A DNA stretch of 6,870 bases from Planctomycetota bacterium (GTDB lineage: Bacteria; Planctomycetota; B129-G9). The stretch lies in contig QNCA01000070.1 in the NCBI GenBank assembly GCA_003644325.1, positions 1 through 6,870 on the forward strand, in the 5' to 3' direction. The notes beneath the pieces were generated by a model that did no database searches, was not told the DNA's origin, and saw only the letters and a list, made by a program, of their open reading frames with translations. Positions within the stretch are counted from its first letter, which is position 1. Every line of letters starts with the position of its first letter. The position numbers were made by a program, and so were the translations under genes. Below are positions 1 through 4,102 of this stretch, piece by piece.

Positions 1-2
1 AC

Positions 3-119
3 CGCGCAGGCGCCACTTCGGACAAAGAGGCGGAAGAGATGCTCGCTTTGGCAAAGAAGATTCGCGAGGATGTAGAGACATGGCTTCGCGCAAACCACCC
101 GGGGCCGGCAGGGGAGTAA
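3..119 (+). CDS. C-terminal fragment of an unidentified protein
   Basis: An open frame enters from the left edge and ends at a TAA at 117-119, giving the last 38 residues of a protein whose start lies outside the window. The tail is rich in charged residues and alanine (DKEAEEMLALAKKIREDVET followed by WLRAN) and ends in a Gly/Pro-rich stretch, so most of it should form one amphipathic helix. The run of a charged helix with 'A..IRE.VE.WL' resembles the last helix of HEPN-type or other small helical-bundle proteins, but a fragment this short cannot prove a family. It converges on the polyprenyl synthase gene with 138 bp between the two stop codons. That the frame is coding is fairly likely, because its codon usage is GC-rich like its neighbours and it ends just before AT-rich intergenic DNA. 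The function is unknown. Confidence 0.55.
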   Translation, partial: RAGATSDKEAEEMLALAKKIREDVETWLRANHPGPAGE

Positions 120-209
120 TCTACTGCCATCACGTGACGTACTGGTATTAAAAATTTAAACATTGTCCGATTCAGTCCCCCCGCTTGCGCTTACGGGCAG
201 GCGATGAAA

Positions 210-233
210 GTCCCTGTTAATTTTTGGGACAGG
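210..233. terminator. Possible weak terminator hairpin between convergent genes
   Basis: Between the converging stops at 119 and 258 there are two alternative 5-bp stems: GTCCC (210-214) with GGGAC (226-230), and CCTGT (213-217) with ACAGG (229-233). They share an A/T-rich loop. On the minus strand the first stem is followed only by CTTTC-type sequence, and no long T-run exists on either strand. This is the best hairpin in the gap and the position is right for a terminator, but the stem is short. The rest of 120-257 shows nothing else I can support. Confidence 0.25.
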
Positions 234-257
234 CGTTTCCGTGTCAGTTGCCGGCCT

Positions 258-1238
258 TTACGTCTTTCGCCTGATGATGTAGTCGGCGAGGTTCTCGAGT
301 GAGGCACGGATTTCCGCGGAGGCAATCGACGTGAGGTTGGTTTTCGCGCGGGCTATGCGCGCGCGCGCGACGGAGAGGGCGTAATCTACCGAACCGGCGT
401 GGAGCAATTCCCGTTGCAGGTTCTTCCAGGCGGCGGGTTCGCTGACGCCGCCGCGAATTAAACCCTTCGCTTCTTTGGACGTTCGGAACAGATGTATCAT
501 CGGAAGGGTGTACTTGCCCTTCTTCAAATCCGTCCCGAGCGATTTCCCCGCTTCCTGCTCGTCGCCGACCAGGTCCAGGCAATCGTCCACTATCTGAAAG
601 GCAATTCCTGCTTCTTGCCCGTAATCACTCAAGGTCTTTTTGGGTTCCGGTCCGGCGCCGGCCAGCAGTGCGCCCAGCCCGCATGCGCATTCACACAGCG
701 TGGCGGTCTTCTTCGCCACTATCTCAAGATACTTCTCCTCCGTCAGTTCGACGTTCCCTCTCTCCGATATCTGCATCAACTCTCCCTCGCAGACCGTCGC
801 TGCGGCTTCGGAAATAATCCGCAGCGCGCGCTTATCCTCCACCGAGGAGGCAAAGCGAAAGGCGTTCGCAAACAGGTAATCGCCGAAGAGGACACTGGGT
901 TCGTTGCCCCAGAGGACGTTCATCGTGGGCTTGCGGCGGCGCAGCGACGCCTCGTCGAGCACGTCGTCGTGGACCAGTGTGGCGGTGTGAATCGACTCGA
1001 CGGCCAGCGCGAACCGGATATGCACGTCGGTGATATCGCCCGCGGCACGCGCGGACAGGAACAGCAGCGCGGGCCTGAAGCGCTTGCCCGCGCCGTGCGT
1101 CGCATAGGCGGCGAGTTCGGCGACGAACTTGTTGGGAGATCGCAGGCAGTCGGCAAATCGCCGCTCGAACTCATCCATTTCACCGGCGATGGGCCGGTAA
1201 ATAGTTTCCAGGGCCGGAACGTCGTCCGGTCTTTTCAT
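258..1238 (-). CDS. Long-chain (all-trans) polyprenyl diphosphate synthase
   Basis: Class I polyprenyl synthetase (IspA/IspB/HepT superfamily), 326 residues from the chosen ATG, a normal length. It condenses isopentenyl diphosphate onto an allylic diphosphate with Mg2+ to make the isoprenoid tail of a quinone or another lipid carrier. The first aspartate-rich motif DDVLDE is at about residues 91-96, followed by the RRRKPT segment. The second, FQIVDDCLD, is at about 214-222, followed by GKSLGTDLKKGKYTLP. The GKRFRP substrate-binding segment is at about 51-56. The residue five before the first motif is alanine, not an aromatic. In this family a small residue there lets the chain grow beyond C15-C20, so a C30-C50 product is inferred. 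ATG at 1238 is preferred over the in-frame GTG at 1250 because AGGTGG lies 8 nt before it. The gene follows moaA with only 4 nt between stop and start, so co-transcription is likely. Exact chain length cannot be read, so no symbol is given. Confidence 0.93.
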   Translation of the reverse strand: MKRPDDVPALETIYRPIAGEMDEFERRFADCLRSPNKFVAELAAYATHGAGKRFRPALLFLSARAAGDITDVHIRFALAVESIHTATLVHDDVLDEASLRRRKPTMNVLWGNEPSVLFGDYLFANAFRFASSVEDKRALRIISEAAATVCEGELMQISERGNVELTEEKYLEIVAKKTATLCECACGLGALLAGAGPEPKKTLSDYGQEAGIAFQIVDDCLDLVGDEQEAGKSLGTDLKKGKYTLPMIHLFRTSKEAKGLIRGGVSEPAAWKNLQRELLHAGSVDYALSVARARIARAKTNLTSIASAEIRASLENLADYIIRRKT

Positions 1239-1242
1239 GATG

Positions 1243-2196
1243 CTATCCACCTATCCGGCTCATTAGCGTGGAGGAACAGCCGTTGTGACACGGCGGCTTG
1301 AGCGCGGCCGCCCGGCCGAATGCGTCGATCAGTCGGGCCTCGCCGCCGGATGCCCTGAGGATGGACTTCACGTCAACATGGGCGGCCGCCATCAGGCACG
1401 CGTACAATCTGCCGTCGGCGCTGAGGCGAAGACGGTTGCATTCGGCGCAGAACGGCCGGCTGATGGGCGCGATGACGCCGACGATGCCCCGCGTGCCGAC
1501 GAGGCGATAACGCAGTTGCGCGGGCGCGCCCGGCTCCGTCTCGAGCCGCTCCAGCGAATGGAGGTTGTGCAGGCGCCTGCGGATTTCGTCGAAACCGATG
1601 AAGAAGGGCGCGCTGTCTTCGACGGATTGGCTGAGCGGCATCACTTCGATGAAGCGGACCTCCAGTCCGTGCCCGGCGGCGAAATCCGCGAACCGGGGCA
1701 GTTCGTCGTCATTGACGCCTCGCATCAGCACTACGTTTATCTTCGTATTGGTGAAACCGGCCTCTTGCGCCGCGTCGATGCCGTTGAAGACATCGGACAG
1801 CCTGCCGCCGCCGGTTATTCGCCGGAAGCGCGCCGGTATCAACGAATCCACGCTGATGTTGATGCGGCCCAGTCCGGCGTCGCGCAGGGGCCGCGCGTAT
1901 TGTGCCAGGAGCGAGCCGTTCGTCGTCATGCAAATCTCGCGGAGCCCCTCAACGTCTTGCAGTTTGCGGACGAGTTCCACCACATCCCTGCGAACCAGCG
2001 GCTCGCCGCCGGTGATGCGGACTTTGTTTATGCCGAACACCGCGCCCGCGCGCACTATTGTGTCGATTTCCTCGTATCTCAGTATTTCGGAATGTGGCAG
2101 ATGCTCCGGCATGCCTTTGGGCATGCAGTAAAAGCACCGGTAATTACAATGGTCGGTGACGGAGACACGCAGGTATGTTATTTTTCTTTCGGTCAT
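1243..2196 (-). CDS. moaA: GTP 3',8-cyclase MoaA (molybdenum cofactor biosynthesis)
   Basis: Radical SAM enzyme for the first step of molybdopterin synthesis, converting GTP to 3',8-cyclo-7,8-dihydro-GTP, which MoaC then processes. The 317-residue product has the N-terminal 4Fe-4S motif CNYRCFYC (Cys 17, 21, 24), the SAM-binding TGGEPLVR (about 62-69), and the MoaA-specific second cluster CAEC-x13-C (Cys 250, 253, 267) with the GTP-contacting RLRL segment between. It ends in the conserved Gly-Gly that MoaA needs for catalysis. All key residues are present, so it should be active. ATG 2196 is preferred over TTG 2223: it is preceded by AAAGGAAGAA and starts the protein at the usual MoaA position. 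No moaC, moaD, moaE or mog gene is in the window. The downstream partner is the polyprenyl synthase, 4 nt away. The spacing to the next upstream gene (about 400 bp, containing a repeat element) suggests its own promoter. Confidence 0.95.
   Translation of the reverse strand: MTERKITYLRVSVTDHCNYRCFYCMPKGMPEHLPHSEILRYEEIDTIVRAGAVFGINKVRITGGEPLVRRDVVELVRKLQDVEGLREICMTTNGSLLAQYARPLRDAGLGRINISVDSLIPARFRRITGGGRLSDVFNGIDAAQEAGFTNTKINVVLMRGVNDDELPRFADFAAGHGLEVRFIEVMPLSQSVEDSAPFFIGFDEIRRRLHNLHSLERLETEPGAPAQLRYRLVGTRGIVGVIAPISRPFCAECNRLRLSADGRLYACLMAAAHVDVKSILRASGGEARLIDAFGRAAALKPPCHNGCSSTLMSRIGG
1247..1252 (-). promoter_or_regulatory. Ribosome binding site of the polyprenyl synthase, inside the moaA end
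   Basis: AGGTGG on the minus strand stands 8 nt before ATG 1238 and overlaps the final Ile-Gly-Gly codons of moaA (stop at 1245-1243). This decides the start at 1238, since GTG 1250 would overlap the site itself. The arrangement implies that ribosomes finishing moaA re-initiate on the synthase. Confidence 0.75.
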
Positions 2197-2400
2197 TCTT
2201 CCTTTGACGGCCCGTGGTTTCAAACGGGACCCGGCCCCTCGCCACGCATTATCGAATTCACGGTACGACCTGACGGGAATCTCCTCTCCGGTATTTCGGC
2301 GGCGGTCTCCGGGACGGGCGGCCCCACCCTAAGCGGGCATCCGGAAGTTTTGAACCGTGTCGGGCAAGGGCGGCGATCACCCTTGCGAACCGCTCATTTA
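2197..2400. other. Upstream region of moaA, no gene
   Basis: The 399 bp between moaA and the zinc-ribbon gene hold this GC-rich part and then the repeat element at 2401-2574. I see no coding signal here. On the minus strand GATAAT at 2253-2248 could be a -10 box for moaA, but no credible -35 sits at 16-18 nt. A perfect 7-bp stem, GCAAGGG (2364-2370) with CCCTTGC (2380-2386), lies 14 bp outside the left end of the repeat element. No T-run follows it, so it is not an obvious terminator. Confidence 0.5.
2394..2400 (+). repeat. Putative target-site duplication, left copy
   Basis: TCATTTA directly abuts the left terminal inverted repeat. The identical heptamer in the same orientation abuts the right terminal repeat at 2575-2581. 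An exact direct repeat at both outer borders is the usual footprint of transposase-mediated insertion. Confidence 0.65.
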
Positions 2401-2428
2401 CTCAAGTTGACTGACTTTTTGTTAACCT

Positions 2429-2448
2429 CGGTGACTGTCACCAATTAC
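2429..2448 (-). repeat. REP-like hairpin unit, copy A
   Basis: Read on the minus strand, this is GTAATTGGTGACAGTCACCG, containing the near-perfect palindrome GGTGACAGTCACC. It is inverted relative to unit B at 2479-2499, so the pair forms a BIME-like arrangement inside the element. Confidence 0.65.
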
Positions 2449-2452
2449 TTTG

Positions 2453-2475
2453 CCGTTCCGCCCTTGTCGGAACGG
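2453..2475. repeat. Central 8-bp hairpin of element copy 1
   Basis: CCGTTCCG (2453-2460) and CGGAACGG (2468-2475) form a perfect stem around a 7-nt loop, placed between the two inverted hairpin units. Copy 2 has an unrelated but equally long stem at the matching place. Confidence 0.7.
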
Positions 2476-2478
2476 ATC

Positions 2479-2499
2479 GTAGATTGGTGACTGTCACCG
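2479..2499 (+). repeat. REP-like hairpin unit, copy B
   Basis: GTAGATT followed by GGTGACTGTCACC and G. The surrounding 28 bp (2477-2504) match the reverse strand of 6766-6793 at 27 positions. The layout of a GTAG tetranucleotide just 5' of a short hairpin recalls REP sequences used by RAYT transposases. That comparison is my inference. Confidence 0.65.
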
Positions 2500-2574
2500 T
2501 AAGGTATTGTATTGTGAAGCAGCAGATTATAATCAAGCACCCACCATCATCCAGAAACAGTCAGTCAACTTGAG

Positions 2575-2581
2575 TCATTTA
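2575..2581 (+). repeat. Putative target-site duplication, right copy
   Basis: TCATTTA immediately outside the right terminal repeat, identical to 2394-2400. It lies 14 bp from the zinc-ribbon gene stop codon at 2598-2596. Confidence 0.65.
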
Positions 2582-2595
2582 TTATGGGCTCCCGC

Positions 2596-3243
2596 TTAGC
2601 CGAGACCCTGCATTTCGAGTGATTTCTGCAGGAAGGGGATCTGGGCAAGGATGAGGAAAATAATGCCTGCTATTAGGCCTATTAAGCCCAGCGCGCGGCC
2701 CAGGCGTGCGTTGGCTTTCACGTCCGGCGCGACCGCCGAAGACACGCCGATCCATCCCGTGATTACCGCGGTGAACGAACAAGCCAGCATGATGATTACC
2801 CAGCCGCAAAACATGAGGCAACAGCCGAACGCGTGGCCGCCAATGCCCATCGTGCCGAAAACGAGAGATATTATCGCCGTGGTCCTGCCGACCTGTTCCG
2901 GATGCCGGTAAATGCGGGGGGTGTAAGAGGGCAGCGGCGGCGGCCCGGCGTAAGGGGGCCGGTACGGCCGGGGCTGCGCGGGGGCATAAGGCGGCGGAGG
3001 CGGGTATTGGGTATAACCCGGCTGCGGCCGGGGATACCGGGGCGGGCCCTGCGGGTGACCGAAAGGCGGCGCCTGGGGACCGGGCGGCGGGGCGGACTCC
3101 GGCGCGGGATAGTCCGGGGCCGGTTCCGAGGCGGCCGGCACAACCTGTATCGCGCCGCACAATCCGCACCTTATCTGTTTGCCCGCGTAATCATCCGGCG
3201 CTACCAGCTCACGCCCGCAAACGCATCTGAACGTAATCGGCAT
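2596..3243 (-). CDS. Zinc-ribbon, proline-rich membrane protein (DUF4190-like)
   Basis: A 215-residue protein of unknown function in three parts. An N-terminal zinc ribbon with CVC (Cys 7, 9) and CGLC (Cys 26, 29) probably binds one metal ion. A linker of about 80 residues (36-118) is about 40% proline with Gly, Tyr and Gln. The membrane part has hydrophobic segments at about 122-168 (likely two helices) and 184-203, rich in Gly, Ala and Ile. There is no signal peptide, so the ribbon and linker should face the cytoplasm or be fixed by the membrane segments. The GRALGLIGLIAGII pattern resembles DUF4190-type small membrane domains, which are often joined to proline-rich tails. ATG 3243 is chosen over an in-frame TTG at 3291, because translation from there would add 16 residues before the ribbon. 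The Shine-Dalgarno is weak (GTGAG). It has its own strong promoter (3325-3353). The role is unknown; protein-protein binding through the linker is a guess. Confidence 0.8.
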   Translation of the reverse strand: MPITFRCVCGRELVAPDDYAGKQIRCGLCGAIQVVPAASEPAPDYPAPESAPPPGPQAPPFGHPQGPPRYPRPQPGYTQYPPPPPYAPAQPRPYRPPYAGPPPLPSYTPRIYRHPEQVGRTTAIISLVFGTMGIGGHAFGCCLMFCGWVIIMLACSFTAVITGWIGVSSAVAPDVKANARLGRALGLIGLIAGIIFLILAQIPFLQKSLEMQGLG

Positions 3244-3295
3244 ATCAATCTCACAGACGGGGCTCAAACTCACACCCCAGTGTTTTGTCAACGTT

Positions 3296-3314
3296 GGACC
3301 GGCAAACGCGGTCC
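3296..3314 (-). promoter_or_regulatory. Hairpin at the predicted 5' end of the zinc-ribbon gene transcript
   Basis: GGACCG (3296-3301) and CGGTCC (3309-3314) form a perfect 6-bp stem with a 7-nt loop. With the promoter at 3325-3353, transcription should begin near 3318, so the hairpin would cap the mRNA 5' end, a position known to slow RNA decay. No T-run follows, so it is unlikely to be a terminator for mazG. Confidence 0.4.
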
Positions 3315-3324
3315 ATGACGGCGG

Positions 3325-3353
3325 ATTATATTATTCCCCGGCGGGGCCGTCAA
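3325..3353 (-). promoter_or_regulatory. Sigma70-type promoter of the zinc-ribbon gene
   Basis: On the minus strand TTGACG (3353-3348) is followed after exactly 17 nt by a perfect TATAAT (3330-3325). Transcription would start near 3318, giving a leader of about 75 nt before ATG 3243. It lies in the 187-bp gap after the mazG stop, so the gene need not depend on mazG. A second TTGACA at 3291-3286 has no good -10 and is a poorer candidate. Confidence 0.7.
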
Positions 3354-3430
3354 CTACAAAGAAAGTTTGGAGAGCGTGCAAGGAGATGGTGGCCGTCACC
3401 GGGTTTCGGCCGTTCATCTATCGTGGTTGC

Positions 3431-3724
3431 CTACTTGACAGAGCACTTGCAGGGCGTTTCATGGCAGGAGGGGCAGCCGCGGGCGTATTTTTGCGCAGCC
3501 TGCTCCAGGTCCACGCCGACCAGGCTGGCCAGCGTGGACAGCCACGCCAGCACGTCGGCGAACTCGCCCGGCAGGTCGCGGCCTTCTTCCTCGCGCCGGT
3601 TTAACGCGCGGGTCAACTCCCCGACCTCCTCGCAGAACCACAGGTAGGTCCCCGGGATGCCCCGGGCCTTGTCGCGCTCGTAATAGATATCTTCGATTGT
3701 CTTCTGGAATTCGCTTATCTTCAT
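3431..3724 (-). CDS. MazG-like nucleotide pyrophosphohydrolase with cysteine tail
   Basis: A small all-alpha NTP pyrophosphohydrolase of the MazG superfamily, 97 residues from ATG 3724 (98 from the adjacent ATG 3727). Such enzymes hydrolyse (d)NTPs or related nucleotides to monophosphate and PPi with Mg2+. The metal-binding signature is present: EEVGE (Glu 33, 34, 37 counted from ATG 3727) and EFADV (Glu 55, Asp 58). The single-domain length suits a dimer or tetramer. The C-terminus carries CPSCHETPCKC, a CxxC-x4-CxC arrangement that could bind zinc and is not part of the minimal fold. AGGTGA ends 6 nt before ATG 3724 and only 3 nt before ATG 3727, so 3724 is slightly favoured. The gene is divergent from clpC across 375 bp. 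The substrate cannot be told from sequence. The symbol is left empty because full-length MazG has two such domains. Confidence 0.88.
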   Translation of the reverse strand: MKISEFQKTIEDIYYERDKARGIPGTYLWFCEEVGELTRALNRREEEGRDLPGEFADVLAWLSTLASLVGVDLEQAAQKYARGCPSCHETPCKCSVK

Positions 3725-3846
3725 CATGCCTCACCTGGCGTTCCCGTGCCGAAACCCTGAAACCCGACGCGCCGCGCACCGGGCATGCACACAACCGTGG
3801 TCACGGATTATGTTCCCGCGCCGGTCGTTTCCGCAGGCGCTTCCGT

Positions 3847-3875
3847 ATTATAGCGTATTGGGGTCGAGGAGTGTA
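3847..3875 (-). promoter_or_regulatory. Candidate promoter of the MazG-like gene
   Basis: A perfect TATAAT reads at 3852-3847 on the minus strand. At 17 nt the -35 is TACACT (3875-3870), only three matches to TTGACA, so the promoter may be weak or need an activator. It would start transcription near 3840 with a leader of about 110 nt. Confidence 0.4.
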
Positions 3876-3886
3876 TCTCAATTTTG

Positions 3887-3908
3887 GCGCGGCCCGTACG
3901 GGCCGCGC
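3887..3908. promoter_or_regulatory. Perfect 22-bp palindrome between divergent promoters
   Basis: The left arm GCGCGGCCCGT (3887-3897) is followed directly by its exact reverse complement (3898-3908). The centre is about 57 bp from both predicted transcription starts (mazG near 3840, clpC near 3954), and the right arm ends 10 bp before the clpC -35. The position and symmetry fit an operator for a dimeric regulator of both genes. No T-run follows on either strand, so it is not an intrinsic terminator. Confidence 0.5.
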
Positions 3909-3918
3909 GCGGCGGGGC

Positions 3919-3947
3919 TTGACCGGCGGGGTGAATTAAGGTAGAAT
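3919..3947 (+). promoter_or_regulatory. Sigma70-type promoter of clpC
   Basis: TTGACC (3919-3924), a 17-nt spacer and TAGAAT (3942-3947) match the consensus at five of six positions in each box. Transcription would start near 3954, leaving a leader of about 150 nt. A second, weaker pair lies downstream: TTGACG (3992-3997), 17 nt, CTTAAT (4015-4020), so tandem promoters are possible. I see no CIRCE inverted repeat and no CtsR heptamer tandem, the usual heat-shock operators of clpC in Firmicutes. Confidence 0.7.
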
Positions 3948-4102
3948 ATCTTTAGCGCGCAGGACAACTCTTTTGAAGAATTCATGCCAAATTGACGATT
4001 ACACAAGCGCATGGCTTAATTGTGCATCCCCTGAAATCTTTACCGCGCGCATAACTCTATTGTTCCGCTGAAATTTAGGCCAGCAACAAGTCGGAGGAAG
4101 GC
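3948..4102 (+). other. clpC leader, no gene
   Basis: This AT-richer leader holds only trivial start-stop pairs (ATG at 3984 with a stop after two sense codons; ATG at 4011 with a stop after one). It has no strong hairpin beyond short GC palindromes. GGAGGA at 4093-4098 is a strong Shine-Dalgarno 4 nt before ATG 4103. With the mazG side it makes up the 375-bp divergent gap, which carries no other gene I can support. Confidence 0.5.

Larger units (their letters stand above)
2401..2574. mobile_element. 174-bp non-autonomous inverted-repeat element (MITE-like), copy 1
   Basis: The ends are perfect 15-bp inverted repeats: CTCAAGTTGACTGAC at 2401-2415 and its reverse complement at 2560-2574. The match extends by one more base (T/A) inward and, with the TSD bases, to 17 bp (2400-2416 and 2559-2575). 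The element is bounded by TCATTTA direct repeats. It has no room for a transposase, so it would have to be moved in trans. Its interior is a set of nested inverted repeats: CGGTGACTGTCACCAAT at 2429-2445 pairs with 2483-2499 with one central mismatch, and CCGTTCCG (2453-2460) pairs with CGGAACGG (2468-2475). It sits 15 bp past the stop of the zinc-ribbon gene. A second, divergent copy begins at 6701. The transposase family is unknown. A REP/BIME-type element is an alternative view of the core. Confidence 0.75.

Noticed and set aside
181..199. Short stem around CCCG...CGGG in the convergent gap
   Set aside because: Only four pairs with a ten-base loop; expected by chance in GC-rich DNA.
1239..1250. 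GTG 1250 as the start of the polyprenyl synthase
   Set aside because: It lies within the AGGTGG site that is well placed for ATG 1238 and has no proper Shine-Dalgarno of its own.
2197..2223. TTG 2223 as the start of moaA
   Set aside because: It adds nine residues without family support, while ATG 2196 has a purine-rich site just before it and gives the usual MoaA N-terminus.
2248..2253. GATAAT on the minus strand as the moaA promoter
   Set aside because: No acceptable -35 box at 16-18 nt and no extended -10; too weak to call.
1285..2490. A 401-codon open frame antisense to moaA, running on through the element
   Set aside because: It overlaps all of moaA and then reads through the non-coding spacer and the repeat element, which a real gene would be unlikely to do.
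2401..2574. Integron attC site or CRISPR repeat
   Set aside because: The imperfect symmetry might suggest attC, but there are no paired GTTRRRY/RYYYAAC core sites and no cassette context. CRISPR is excluded because there are no regularly spaced direct repeats.
3948..4102. CIRCE or CtsR operator upstream of clpC
   Set aside because: Neither the TTAGCACTC/GAGTGCTAA inverted repeat nor tandem GGTCAAA heptamers are present on either strand.
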